Shown: positions 7,382-16,134 of the stretch, piece by piece
Numbering within the stretch: position 1 is the stretch's first letter
Layout of the letters: every line of letters begins with the position of its first letter
Assembly: GCF_002982075.1 (NCBI RefSeq)
Contig: NZ_PUEJ01000008.1
Span: 248,001 to 312,000 of the forward strand
Direction: 5' to 3'
DNA length: 64,000 nucleotides
DNA from: Labrys okinawensis
Lineage (GTDB): Bacteria > Pseudomonadota > Alphaproteobacteria > Rhizobiales > Labraceae
The notes under the pieces: model-generated
Told to the model about the DNA's origin: nothing
The model's database searches: none
What the model saw: only the letters and a program-made list of their open reading frames with translations
Program-made: the position numbers and the translations under genes

Positions 7382-9310
7382 TCAATGCGTGACGAGCCAT
7401 TCCATCGGATGGTCTTCGCCGCGGGGCGCATAAAGCGGCGGCACAGGGTTTGGAATTTCCTGGAAGCGCGGCTTGACGCCGAGCAGCGGCCCGACCCGTT
7501 CCAGGATCTTGCCGGTGGTGACGCCGGCATTCCAGGCGGCGGATGAGTAGCCATAGGTCTCCGGCAGGCCCTTGGGTTCGTCATAGAGCACGAGCACCAG
7601 ATATTTCGGCTTGTCGAAGGGAAACACCGCCATGAAGGTGGTGAAGTTGAGCGACTTCGAATAGCGCCCATTGATGACCTTTTCGGCCGTGCCGGTCTTG
7701 GCGCCGATGCCGAGGCCGGGAACATCGGCCTTCTTGCCGGAACCGTCGGTGGCGTTGAGGCGCATGATGTAGCGCATCACGTCGGAGGTGTGCTTCTTCA
7801 GGACCAGCTTGGAGCCGGCCAGGGCATCGCTCTCGCTGCGCGCCAGGAAAGTCGGCTTGATCAGATGGCCGCCATTCATCATCGCCCCGACCGCCATCAT
7901 TGCCTGCAGCGGCGCCACGGCCATGCCGTGGCCGAAGGCGATGGTGATGGTGTTGATCTCGCTCCAGCGCCTGGGCAGGATCGGCATGGCGTTCTCGGGC
8001 AGTTCGGTAATCAGCCGCGTGGTCTGCCCCATCATCCTGAGAAAGGCCTTGTGGGCGTCGACGCCGAGGGCGAGGGCCATTCTGGCCGAGCCGATATTGG
8101 AGGAGAAGGTGAACACCTCCGGCAGGCTCAGCATGCGCCGGCGGGCATGGTCGTCATGGATGGTGAAGCGGCCATATTTGAGCGTGGTGCGGGCATCGAG
8201 CATGGAGGCGGTAGTGAACTTGCCCGATTCGATCGCCATGGCCGTGGTGAGGGCCTTGAAGGTCGAGCCCATCTCGAACACGCCGACATTGATGCGGTTG
8301 ATCCGGTTGGGATCGAGGGCATCGGCCGGGTTGTTGGGATCGAAATCGGGCAACGACACCAGCGAGATCATCTCGCCGGTGTTGACGTCCATGATGGCGC
8401 CGGCGGCCGCCTTGGCCTGGTAGTGTTCCATGCCGGCGACGAGTTCCTCGCGCATCACGGCCTGGGCGCGCAGATCGATCGAAAGACGCACCGGCTTGAG
8501 GTCATGCGGATCGGATGCATAGCCGAGCGCCTGCAGTTCGGAGAGGCCGCGCTTTCTGTCGATATAGCGCTCGATGCCGGCGATGCCCTGGTTGTCGATG
8601 TTCACGGCTCCGAGCACATGGCTCACCGTCGGCCCGTTGGGGTAGATGCGCTTGTTCTCGTTGATGAAGCCGATACCGGGCAGGCCGAGCGCATAGATGC
8701 GGTTGCGCTGCTCGGGCGTGATCTCGCGCTTGAGCCAGATGAAGCCCTTGCCGGAGGCGAGCTTGGCCCTGAGGTCGCGTGCGTCGAATTCCGGCATCTG
8801 GGCGGTGAGCAGCTCGGTCGCCTCGTCGACGTCGATGATCTTCTTCGGCTCGGCATAGAGCGAGGGCACCTGCACGTCGGTTGCCAGGATGCGGCCATTG
8901 CGGTCGAGGATATCGGGGCGAGCCGCCGCCAATTGATCGGCCGCCGAGCGGCGCGCATCATATTGCTCGTCCGGCGCGGTGCCGAACTGCACCAGCCGGC
9001 CCAGGATCGCCATGTAGATGCAGACGAACCCCACCACGATCAGCAGGATGCGGCCCGCGCTCTTCTGCAGCTTGGTGGGCATTATGGGACGCCGCCTGGG
9101 TCTTTCGCCCGGCAGGGGCGGCTCGCTCGCCGCCGGGAAGTCCTGGGAGGGCGAGGTAGCGGCGACGGCCTGGTGACCCGCCTGCTCGTGATCTGCCTCG
9201 TCGGCGGAAGAGGTTTGCATCGCAGCTTTTCCCAGTGCCTCGCAAGCAGCCGCGACCTGCCGGGCCTGCACCCGGCGGTTCCTGCCGCGTCTCGATGTGT
9301 TGAACGACAC
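7382..9310 (-). CDS. ftsI: Class B penicillin-binding protein, FtsI (PBP3) type
   Basis: The 642-residue protein is a septal peptidoglycan D,D-transpeptidase. A long basic, proline-rich cytoplasmic head (1-85) precedes one membrane segment (about 87-105), a PBP dimer domain (DILDRNGRILATD at about 133-145) and the transpeptidase domain with catalytic Ser349 in STFK, SSN at 403-405 and KTG at 538-540. The GTG start at 9310 gives the longest head; an ATG at residue 78 (MPTKLQKSAGR) would start just before the membrane segment. The gene is isolated, not in a division-and-cell-wall cluster, so it may be a second FtsI-like copy. The absence of a PASTA domain fits Gram-negative FtsI. Confidence 0.88.
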   Translation of the reverse strand: MSFNTSRRGRNRRVQARQVAAACEALGKAAMQTSSADEADHEQAGHQAVAATSPSQDFPAASEPPLPGERPRRRPIMPTKLQKSAGRILLIVVGFVCIYMAILGRLVQFGTAPDEQYDARRSAADQLAAARPDILDRNGRILATDVQVPSLYAEPKKIIDVDEATELLTAQMPEFDARDLRAKLASGKGFIWLKREITPEQRNRIYALGLPGIGFINENKRIYPNGPTVSHVLGAVNIDNQGIAGIERYIDRKRGLSELQALGYASDPHDLKPVRLSIDLRAQAVMREELVAGMEHYQAKAAAGAIMDVNTGEMISLVSLPDFDPNNPADALDPNRINRINVGVFEMGSTFKALTTAMAIESGKFTTASMLDARTTLKYGRFTIHDDHARRRMLSLPEVFTFSSNIGSARMALALGVDAHKAFLRMMGQTTRLITELPENAMPILPRRWSEINTITIAFGHGMAVAPLQAMMAVGAMMNGGHLIKPTFLARSESDALAGSKLVLKKHTSDVMRYIMRLNATDGSGKKADVPGLGIGAKTGTAEKVINGRYSKSLNFTTFMAVFPFDKPKYLVLVLYDEPKGLPETYGYSSAAWNAGVTTGKILERVGPLLGVKPRFQEIPNPVPPLYAPRGEDHPMEWLVTH

Positions 9311-9482
9311 AGGGCGCGTGGATCGCCCGCTATCCGAAAAGGAGTTGGTGTCTAAAAATGGTTCATTCTATTCATGGAACAGCAATAAAGCCGCGAAAAA
9401 GGCGGGTAAAGAGTATCAAACCATTAACAATTCGTACGGTTATCGAGGCCTTAACGGAAAGTGGCTGGCGGGCCCATCCAGC

Positions 9483-11288
9483 TCAGGCGGCCTGACCGGG
9501 CTGGCCTTCTTCGGAGTGCAGCAGGTCGCGGATCATGCCGCGGGCGATTTCCTCTTCGCCCATCAGGATCACGTCGGCTCCCAGTCCCCTGAGGTAGCCG
9601 ACGGCCTCCTCGCTATGGGCCCGAGCGAGAATGCGGATGGCAGGATTGAGCTTGCGGGCCTGTTCAACCAGATGGCCGGCCTCGAAGGCGTCGGGGATGG
9701 CGACGACCAGCCATTTCGCGCCGGCCAGATTCTGCAGCTCGAGCGTCTCGTAATCGCCCGCCGGCCCGGAATAGACCTCGATGCCGTCGGCTTTCAGCTT
9801 CTCGACCTCGCTTTGCGATTCCTCGATCACCACCAGCGGCACGCCGGTCTGATGCAGAGCCTTGGCGACCCGGCTGCCGACACGGCCATGGCCGACCAGG
9901 ATGGCGTGCTGGCTGAGCTTGGTCGGCTGGACGACTTCGATGTCGCCGTCTTCAGGCAAAGGCGCGGCTTCCGCCATGGGCGCACCCGGCTCGGCCTCGG
10001 GCTGAGGCGGTGCCTCGGGCTCGGCTTCCGGCCTGGTTTCCGATTTGGGCGCCACGGCCGGCTGGCGTTCGGGGCGCAACACGAAACGGTCCAGCGCCAT
10101 GAACAGGATCGGATTGATCACGATGGAGATGAGGGCGCCCGCCACCACCAGGTCGCGCGCCGTGCCGGGGATGATGTCGAGCTCGACGCCCAGCACCGCC
10201 AGGATGAACGAGAATTCGCCGATCTGGGCCAGGCTCGCCGAAATGGTCAGGGCCACGCCCTTGGAATAGCCGAAGCCGCGCACGATCAGGAAGGCGGCGA
10301 TCGACTTGCCGACCACGATGATCAGGAAGGTGACGAGCACGGCAAGCGGATGCTGGATCAGGATCGAGGGGTTGAACAGCATGCCGACCGAGACGAAGAA
10401 CAGCACCGCGAAGGCGTCGCGCAGCGGTAGCGTCTCGTTGGCCGCCTGCTTGCTGAGCGGGGATTCGGCCAGCACCATGCCGGCGAAGAAGGCGCCCAGC
10501 GCAAAGGAGACGCCGAAGAGCGCGGCGGCGCCATAGGCAACCCCGAGCGAAATCGCCAGCACGGCCAGGCGAAAGAGCTCGCGCGAGCCGGTATGGGCGA
10601 CGAAATGCAGGACCCAGGGGATGACCTTGCGCCCGACCACCAGCATCAGCGCCACGAAGGCGGCGACCTTGACGGCGGTGACCATCAGGGTGGCGCCGAT
10701 CGAACTGAGGCCGAGATTGGCGGCAAGGCCCGAGGGCGCCACTTCGCCCGGCGCATGGCCGCCGAGAAGGCCGGCCAGCGGGGGAATCAGCACCAGGGTG
10801 ATCACCATCACCAGGTCTTCAACGATCAGCCAGCCGACGGCGATCCGCCCGCGCTCGGTTTCGATCAGCTTGCGCTCCTGCATGGCGCGCAGCAGCACCA
10901 CTGTACTGGCGACCGAAAGGGCGAGGCCGAAGACGAGGCCCGTGCCGAGGCCCCAACCCATGATCCAGGCAAAGCCCATGCCCAGCAGCGTCGCTACCGC
11001 GATCTGGCCCAGGGCGCCAGGTATGGCGATGGCACGGACGGAAAGCAGGTCCTTCAGCGAAAAATGCAGGCCGACGCCGAACATCAGCAGGATGACGCCG
11101 AGTTCGGCCAGCTCGTTGGCGAGCTTCTGGTCGGCCACGAAGCCGGGCGTGAAGGGGCCGATCACAACACCGCCGAGCAGATAGGCCACGATCGGCGAGA
11201 GCCGCAGACGCTGCGCGACGAGCGCGAAGATGAATGCCAGTCCCAAACCCGCCACGATCGTTGCTATCAACGGTGTCTCGTGCGGCAT
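9483..11288 (-). CDS. ybaL: YbaL-family cation:proton antiporter (Kef-type)
   Basis: The 601-residue membrane protein is a CPA2 monovalent cation:proton antiporter. The N-terminal 380 residues hold about 12 hydrophobic segments and closely follow E. coli YbaL in places, for example GPFTPGFVAD and LLMFGVGLHFSLKDLL. A proline/glutamate-rich linker (about 400-440) leads to a cytosolic RCK/TrkA-N domain beginning ILVGHGRVGSRVAKAL, a Rossmann fold that senses nucleotides in this family. It probably exports K+ during stress. No ancillary KefF/KefG gene is adjacent. GGGAGG precedes the ATG. Confidence 0.9.
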   Translation of the reverse strand: MPHETPLIATIVAGLGLAFIFALVAQRLRLSPIVAYLLGGVVIGPFTPGFVADQKLANELAELGVILLMFGVGLHFSLKDLLSVRAIAIPGALGQIAVATLLGMGFAWIMGWGLGTGLVFGLALSVASTVVLLRAMQERKLIETERGRIAVGWLIVEDLVMVITLVLIPPLAGLLGGHAPGEVAPSGLAANLGLSSIGATLMVTAVKVAAFVALMLVVGRKVIPWVLHFVAHTGSRELFRLAVLAISLGVAYGAAALFGVSFALGAFFAGMVLAESPLSKQAANETLPLRDAFAVLFFVSVGMLFNPSILIQHPLAVLVTFLIIVVGKSIAAFLIVRGFGYSKGVALTISASLAQIGEFSFILAVLGVELDIIPGTARDLVVAGALISIVINPILFMALDRFVLRPERQPAVAPKSETRPEAEPEAPPQPEAEPGAPMAEAAPLPEDGDIEVVQPTKLSQHAILVGHGRVGSRVAKALHQTGVPLVVIEESQSEVEKLKADGIEVYSGPAGDYETLELQNLAGAKWLVVAIPDAFEAGHLVEQARKLNPAIRILARAHSEEAVGYLRGLGADVILMGEEEIARGMIRDLLHSEEGQPGQAA

Positions 11289-11494
11289 GGAACCTCCCTT
11301 CGCGGTCGTAACGAGCCTTCGACGTGCCTACAGCACCCCAGATCTGTCTGATGATTGCCTTGCGGCCGCTTCACCATAGGAGAGTTCGATAGTGAGCGCT
11401 CGTTAACAATCGGAAAGGTCACCATCAAACCACGGCGATAGCGTGGAACGAGAATGCCGCGACGCGCAAAGCATGCCCGGGTGAAGGATGCCGA

Positions 11495-12079
11495 TCAAGG
11501 CTCCAGTTCGGTATCCCAATAGAGATAATCGAGCCAGCTTTCATGCAGATAGTTCGGCGGGAAATGCCGGCCGTTCTGGTGCAGGTCGCTGAGGGAGGGA
11601 GCGTAGGGCTTCTGGCTGGGATGCATGCCGGCTTCGGCGGGCATGGCGCCGCCCTTCTTCAGATTGCAGGGCGAGCAGGCGGCGACGACGTTTTCCCAGG
11701 TGGTCTGCCCGCCCCGGGAGCGGGGAATGACGTGGTCGAAGGTCAGATCCGAACGTGTGCCGCAATATTGGCAGGTGAAACAGTCGCGCAGGAAGACGTT
11801 GAAGCGGGTGAAGGCAGGGTTTCGACTGGGTTTGACGTAGGTCTTGAGACACACCACCGAAGGTAATCGGAACTCGAAGGTGGGACTTCGCACCACCTTG
11901 TCATATTCGGAGATGATGTTGACCCTGTCGAGGAAGACCGCCTTCACCGTATCCTGCCAGGACCATAGCGACAGCGGATAATAGGACAGCGGCCGGTAAT
12001 CGGCGTTCAGCACGAGGGCAGGACAGGCCTCGGGCGAGACCGGCGGATGAAACACAGCAGGCGAAACATGCGCTGTCAC
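11495..12079 (-). CDS. HNH endonuclease
   Basis: The 194-residue protein contains a zinc-stabilised HNH nuclease domain: CQYCG, then DHVIPRSRGG with the catalytic His, then NVVAACSPCNLKKG with the Asn and second Cys pair. The N-terminal half (ALVLNADYRPLSYYPLSLW) is typical of a widespread stand-alone family in Proteobacteria, whose role is unknown but probably concerns DNA processing. No restriction or phage genes are nearby. There is no signal peptide. Confidence 0.9.
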   Translation of the reverse strand: MTAHVSPAVFHPPVSPEACPALVLNADYRPLSYYPLSLWSWQDTVKAVFLDRVNIISEYDKVVRSPTFEFRLPSVVCLKTYVKPSRNPAFTRFNVFLRDCFTCQYCGTRSDLTFDHVIPRSRGGQTTWENVVAACSPCNLKKGGAMPAEAGMHPSQKPYAPSLSDLHQNGRHFPPNYLHESWLDYLYWDTELEP

Positions 12080-12207
12080 GAAGCGCTCCCGTCACCATCA
12101 GTCCAGCCGAAAAGGCCGATTCGGCTGTTCGTCCAACACAATGTAGGATTAACGTGTCGGTCTTGTGAAGGGGGTAGGGTCCCCGGCCGGCCTCCTATAC
12201 AGCCGCA

Positions 12208-12750
12208 TCATCCCCGCAATTGGTGCGAGAGCCAGGCCAGCGTGCGGTCCGGTATGCCGAGTTCGTCGAGATGGTCGTGGGTGGCGAGCACGTAATCGGG
12301 ATTGGCGCCCGACAGCCCGACGCCCCCGCGTATCACCTCCAGGAGCTGGCGATCCGGCAGCTTGCCGCAATATTGCAGGTGCTTGCGGTCCGCCCGATAG
12401 GCGAGGGCCCGCACATGACGCCCGTCCTCGAGCCGGGCCTCGTGCAGGATCTCGATATAGACGCTGGTGGCCTGTTCGCGCCGGCGCAGATAATCCACCG
12501 TCGCATCCCAGTTTTCGGGGGCGACGCGGAAGGCGACGCCCCGGCAGGAGCCGCCCCGGTCGAGGCCGAGCACCAGGCCGGGCCTTTCGGGTGTGCCGCG
12601 ATGGACATGCGACCAGATGCACAAAGCCCGGTGCAGGCCGCGAATCAGCGCATTCTGCCGCTCCTCATAGGCAAAACCGGGATTCCACATCAGGGAACCA
12701 TAGCCGAAAACCCAATGGGCTTCAGGGACGGGCAGGACGGGCTGGTTCAC
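12208..12750 (-). CDS. Gamma-glutamylcyclotransferase, ChaC-like
   Basis: The 180-residue product carries VFGYGSLMWNPGF, the nucleotide-loop-like signature of the ChaC/GGCT fold, and a later ATSVYIEIL and YCG region of that family. ChaC enzymes cleave glutathione to 5-oxoproline and Cys-Gly. The GTG at 12750 is chosen because it overlaps the TGA of the upstream amidohydrolase gene (GTGA), giving translational coupling, and because the conserved domain begins 10 residues later. A much longer in-frame reading antisense-free of domains starts inside the upstream gene and is not credible. Pairing with an N-formylglutamate amidohydrolase suggests a shared role in modified-glutamate turnover. Confidence 0.87.
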   Translation of the reverse strand: MNQPVLPVPEAHWVFGYGSLMWNPGFAYEERQNALIRGLHRALCIWSHVHRGTPERPGLVLGLDRGGSCRGVAFRVAPENWDATVDYLRRREQATSVYIEILHEARLEDGRHVRALAYRADRKHLQYCGKLPDRQLLEVIRGGVGLSGANPDYVLATHDHLDELGIPDRTLAWLSHQLRG

Positions 12751-13625
12751 TCGGCGGCCAGGTGGAATGCATCGAGATAGTGGAAGGGCAGGCCAGCAAG
12801 CGTATCGCGCAGCACGGTGAGATCCCGCTTCAGGCGATCGAAGGCCGGAGCCAGGGAGAAGTCCTGCTCGTTCATGTAGATCGAGCGGTTGATCTCGATC
12901 TGGATGACATGGAAACCGGCGCCGGGATTGCCGTAATGCTCCGTGATGTAGCCGCCGGCATAGGGCTTGTTGCGCGCCACCGAATAGCCGAGGCTGCGCA
13001 GCGCCTCGTCGGCGCAATCCGTGATCAGATGCGAGCAGCTGGTGCCGTAGCGATCGCCCAGCACGATGTCGGCGCGGGGTCTATCCTCGCGCGCCAGGCC
13101 GCAGGAGGGCATGGAATGGCAATCCACCAATAGCGCCACGCCGAATTCGCGATGGATCTGGCCGAGCAGGCGACGCAGCGTACGATGATAGGGCTTGTAG
13201 AGTTCCTCGATCCGGCGCAGCGCCTCGTCCACCGGCAGGCGGCGGGCATAGATTTCCTGGTTCTCGCTGACCACCCGCGCCAGCGTGCCCAGTCCGCCGG
13301 CCACGCGCAGGGAGCGAGTATTGGCGTAGTTCGGCAGCCTGCCGTCGAACATGCGTGGGTCGAGCTCGTAGGGCTCGCGGTTGACGTCGAGAAAGGCACG
13401 GGGAAAGCGTGCGCTCATCACGGCAGAGCCGGTGGCGGCGACATCCGCGAGAAGGAGGTCGACGAAGGCATCCTCGGAGCGGCGCAGCGAAAGTGGATCG
13501 AGGCGGGAAGCCTCCAGGAAAGAGCGCGGATAGACCCGTCCGGAATGCGGCGAGTTGAACAGCAAGGGCGCCGAATAGGCTGCCGGCTCGACCACGTCGA
13601 AGGGAGGGCTGAGCTCGATTTCCAT
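12747..13625 (-). CDS. N-formylglutamate amidohydrolase
   Basis: This 292-residue zinc hydrolase family removes formyl groups from N-formyl-glutamate, the last step of one histidine-degradation route. Visible motifs are NSPHSGRVYP near the start, SEDAFVDLL, NREPYELDPRM, LLVDCHSMPS and IQIEINRSIYM, as expected for the family. The ATG at 13625 is preferred; an in-frame start at 13781 would place coding sequence across a strong palindrome (13717-13761) and add residues without homology. No other hut gene is present, so a histidine pathway role is not supported by context. Its stop overlaps the ChaC-like gene. Confidence 0.88.
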   Translation of the reverse strand: MEIELSPPFDVVEPAAYSAPLLFNSPHSGRVYPRSFLEASRLDPLSLRRSEDAFVDLLLADVAATGSAVMSARFPRAFLDVNREPYELDPRMFDGRLPNYANTRSLRVAGGLGTLARVVSENQEIYARRLPVDEALRRIEELYKPYHRTLRRLLGQIHREFGVALLVDCHSMPSCGLAREDRPRADIVLGDRYGTSCSHLITDCADEALRSLGYSVARNKPYAGGYITEHYGNPGAGFHVIQIEINRSIYMNEQDFSLAPAFDRLKRDLTVLRDTLAGLPFHYLDAFHLAAE

Positions 13626-13716
13626 GCCGTCCACGGTCTCCAGCGGCGGGTTGCTTTCACCTGGGCGACACGCGTCCGAAGGGCGGTCAGGCCAGGCAAT
13701 ATCGACATATCCCGAC

Positions 13717-13761
13717 AAAATCATGCGCGCGCAAGCATCACAAGCCCTCGCGCATGATTTT
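13717..13761. repeat. Perfect 13-bp palindromic element
   Basis: AAAATCATGCGCG and CGCGCATGATTTT are exact reverse complements separated by 19 bases. The element lies about 90 bases upstream of the N-formylglutamate amidohydrolase start. It looks like a dispersed rhizobial intergenic palindrome and not a protein-binding operator, because of arm length and spacing. Confidence 0.65.
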
Positions 13762-14075
13762 CTCCATCGCACCGGAAGCAACCCTGGGGCCTGTCATCAG
13801 TTAGGGGTTGGTGTTTGATGAGATTGAAAATGGTGGGATAGGAGGTGACGGCCTTGCCAGGACGTTTCGTCTTGACGAGCCAAGCGACAGTGCAGACGGC
13901 CATTTAGAGCTTATCGCCCCCGGCGGTGGGATGCTTTTGGCCGATGAACACGTCGCTCGCGGCAGCAAGCCGGAAGGCTTGCGTTCTCGAACTCCCGCGC
14001 ATTTGCGAAGCAAGGGCGGACCTCTTCAGACAGGCCCTGGCAACATCACGAATTCGGGATTAACTCTATTGCAAT

Positions 14076-14092
14076 GTAAACGGGGCGTTTAC
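14076..14092. promoter_or_regulatory. Palindrome upstream of cpdR
   Basis: GTAAACGGGGCGTTTAC has perfect 6-base arms around 5 bases and lies about 63 bases before the cpdR start, close to TTTATACA, a plausible -10 box. A TTAA at 14060-14063 recalls half of a CtrA box, but the second half is poor. The palindrome is a candidate binding site for an unidentified regulator. Confidence 0.4.
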
Positions 14093-14154
14093 CCTGACGA
14101 CGGTTTATACAGTTGGAACATGCTCCGGCCCTGCCGGGGATTCGGGACGCCATC

Positions 14155-14517
14155 ATGAACAAGATTCTCCTCGCCGAAGACGACAATGATATGCGCCGCT
14201 TTCTGGTGCGCGCCCTGCAGAATGCCGGACATGAGGTGATGTCCTACGACAACGGCCTGTCGGCCTATCACCGGCTGCGGGAAGAACCGTTCGAATTGCT
14301 GCTGACCGATATCGTCATGCCGGAGATGGACGGAATCGAGCTGGCCCGCCGGGCTACCGAGCTCGATCCCGACATCAAGGTGATGTTCATCACCGGCTTT
14401 GCCGCCGTGGCGCTCAACCCGGATTCGCAGGCGCCGCGCGACGCCAAGGTGCTTTCCAAGCCCTTCCATCTCAAGGATCTGGTCAACGAAGTCGACAAGC
14501 TTTTGAAGGCCGCCTGA
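14155..14517 (+). CDS. cpdR: CpdR single-domain response regulator
   Basis: The 120-residue protein is a receiver domain with no output domain. It has the acidic pair Asp9/Asp10, phospho-acceptor Asp52 in LLTDIVMP, Thr/Ala switch FITGFAAVAL and Lys102 in SKPFHLKDLV. Long stretches match alphaproteobacterial CpdR, which controls ClpXP localisation and cell-cycle proteolysis in Caulobacter and Sinorhizobium when unphosphorylated. The C-terminus ends in Ala-Ala, consistent with CpdR itself being a ClpXP substrate. The ATG at 14155 is chosen over an in-frame ATG 14 codons upstream because the receiver domain starts exactly there. It normally receives phosphate through the CckA-ChpT relay, not encoded here. 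Confidence 0.93.
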   Translation: MNKILLAEDDNDMRRFLVRALQNAGHEVMSYDNGLSAYHRLREEPFELLLTDIVMPEMDGIELARRATELDPDIKVMFITGFAAVALNPDSQAPRDAKVLSKPFHLKDLVNEVDKLLKAA

Positions 14518-14594
14518 ACTTTCCTCAAAATAGCGGGACGAATGGCTTGCATGGCCTGATTCAACCTGCTATCAGGCCGGCCTCCGCAAGCGAT

Positions 14595-14669
<75 letters not shown>

Positions 14670-14706
14670 TCGCTACCCAGAACGAGTTGAAGAGCCAAGG
14701 CATCGC

Positions 14707-14729
14707 AAAGGCGGTGCCTTTCTTGTTTT
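14707..14729 (+). terminator. Rho-independent terminator after tRNA-Val
   Basis: AAAGGC-GGT-GCCTTT forms a 6-base stem with a 3-base loop and is followed by CTTGTTTT. Confidence 0.7.
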
Positions 14730-14851
14730 CTGGCGTTGGCGGATGCAGTCGGTCCACACCCTCTCGGCCGCCGGTCCTTACTAAGGGCTATTCGGCCGCG
14801 GGGGCCGCTTCGTCGATTACCTCCGGCCTCCCATCCGGCCCGCGTCCAGTC

Positions 14852-15277
14852 CTAGCGACGCCGAGGCGGCAGTTGTAGTTGAGCGTCGCTATTTGCCGAC
14901 GCAGAAGAAGGCGTCGCGATTCTGGCGACCGACACTTTGGCTGTGCCCGTCTTGAGCATGCCCACCGCCTTGGCGGCTCCGTAGGAAAGATCGATCATGC
15001 GGCCACGCTTATGAGGGCCTCGGTCGGTGACACGCACGACAACGCTCTTGTGGTTCTCGAGGTTGGTCACGCGAAGCTTCGTCCCGAAAGGAAGGGAACG
15101 ATGGGCAGCGGTCAGTTCTGCTGGATTGAAGCGCTCTCCGTTTGCGGTACGAGACCCCTTCAATTCCTTACCGTAAAAGGACGCTGTCCCTAAGGTTTCT
15201 GCGTGTCCGGAAACCATAGCCATGAAGATAATTATCATGGAGAAGGTGAAAATGCCGCTTATGATACGCATACCCAT
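14852..15277 (-). CDS. RlpA-like septal ring lytic transglycosylase family protein
   Basis: The 141-residue exported protein has a hydrophobic signal sequence (about 4-26, ending SGHAE) followed by the RlpA double-psi beta-barrel: GTASFYGKELKG, TANGERFNP, HRSLPFGTKLRVTNL and VRVTDRGPHKRGRMIDLS. RlpA proteins bind or cleave denuded glycan strands at the septum. The catalytic Asp of the VTDRGP motif is present. There is no lipobox and no SPOR domain, so it is a minimal RlpA. The last 20 residues are Ser/Ala and basic. Confidence 0.88.
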   Translation of the reverse strand: MGMRIISGIFTFSMIIIFMAMVSGHAETLGTASFYGKELKGSRTANGERFNPAELTAAHRSLPFGTKLRVTNLENHKSVVVRVTDRGPHKRGRMIDLSYGAAKAVGMLKTGTAKVSVARIATPSSASANSDAQLQLPPRRR

Positions 15278-15487
15278 TCAGCAATTTCCTTCTGTAATTG
15301 ATGATTAATTACGTTAGGAATCGAATGGTTTCGATTTTATTACCCGTAGGTTGCGGACAAGCTGCCGTGGTGGTGCTGCCACTGCTCGAGGACTGAGAGG
15401 CCGTTACCCTAAGCCAAAATCAGTACGGAACCAGGAAGGGGCACAAGCGTTTGTGAATTCGTGGTCTGCAATCAAAGGAGCAACCGA

Positions 15488-15679
15488 GTGAGCAGCGCAA
15501 CGGACAAGGTGAAGGGTATCGCCAACCAGGTGGCCGGTTCGGTGAAGGAAGGCGTCGGCAAGGCCGTGGGCAACCGCGAGATGGAAGCAGAAGGGGCGAT
15601 TCAAAAAGCCAAGGGAGAGGTTCAGGAGGCCAAGGGCAAGGTCAAGGACGCGGTGAAATCCGCGATCGACAAGGCCTAG
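15488..15679 (+). CDS. CsbD family stress protein
   Basis: This 63-residue hydrophilic protein has alternating Lys/Glu/Ala repeats (KVKGIANQVAGSVKEGVGK and later KAKGEVQEAKGKVKDA) typical of CsbD/YjbJ proteins induced in general stress; their mechanism is unknown. The GTG at 15488 is preferred because AAAGGAG lies 7 bases upstream, while the ATG 9 codons earlier has no ribosome binding site. It precedes a GlsB/YeaQ-type gene by 35 bases, and these two families often sit together in stress regulons. Confidence 0.88.
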   Translation: MSSATDKVKGIANQVAGSVKEGVGKAVGNREMEAEGAIQKAKGEVQEAKGKVKDAVKSAIDKA

Positions 15680-15714
15680 AATCTCGACATTCCGCTAAAG
15701 GCAAAGGTGAATCG

Positions 15715-15975
15715 ATGGATCGTCCCGAGGTTGGTTGGATCGCTGCGATAATCATTGGCGGCCTGGCCGGTTGGCTGGCTGAGATGTTCATGAAGAGCAA
15801 TACCGGCGTTCTCATGAACATTATTCTCGGCATCGTAGGCGCGGCCCTCGCCAGTTTTCTGCTGGGGTTAATAGGCGTCGGCTTCGGTGGGTGGCTGGGC
15901 TACCTCATCGCGGGCTTTATCGGCGCGTGCATCCTTATTGCGCTCGCCCGAATGTTGAGCGGTTCTCGCGTCTGA
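15715..15975 (+). CDS. GlsB/YeaQ/YmgE family membrane stress protein
   Basis: This 86-residue, very hydrophobic, glycine-rich protein has three membrane segments and the family signature IIIGGLAGWLAEMFM near 12-26, then NIILGIVGAALASFLLG. The family was once called transglycosylase-associated, without evidence of enzymatic activity, and is linked to general stress. AAAGGTG lies before the ATG. It is probably co-transcribed with the csbD-like gene. Confidence 0.88.
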   Translation: MDRPEVGWIAAIIIGGLAGWLAEMFMKSNTGVLMNIILGIVGAALASFLLGLIGVGFGGWLGYLIAGFIGACILIALARMLSGSRV

Positions 15976-16134
15976 GTTCGAGCCAGAGGGGGCGATGTCC
16001 CGTCTGGGCTCCTGGCGCTGCGCGATGCGGCATTTCCTTTCGCTATTTTGCCTGGGCGTACCGCCGCTGGCGCCGCTCTTGGCGTGCGGCGCCAGCCACC
16101 ATAGGTCTCGCGGATAATCAGCTGCAGGGTCCAC

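Larger units (their letters stand above)
13626..14154. other. Gene-free stretch with palindromes and a possible degraded frame
   Basis: No intact gene is supported here. It holds the 13717-13761 palindrome, a tetraloop hairpin GCAAGCC/GGCTTGC (13965-13982), and the palindrome before cpdR. On the minus strand one frame stays open from about 14050 to 13721 apart from a single TAA at 13904-13906, which is followed at once by an ATG in the same frame. That could be a decayed gene or insertion-sequence remnant, but I recognise no family. Confidence 0.4.

Noticed and set aside
9297-10430. Plus-strand frame antisense to the YbaL-type antiporter gene
   Set aside because: Composition is Arg/His/Asp-rich without domains, and the other strand encodes a clear transporter.
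13626-13781. N-terminal extension of the N-formylglutamate amidohydrolase
   Set aside because: It would translate a repeat palindrome and lacks conserved residues.
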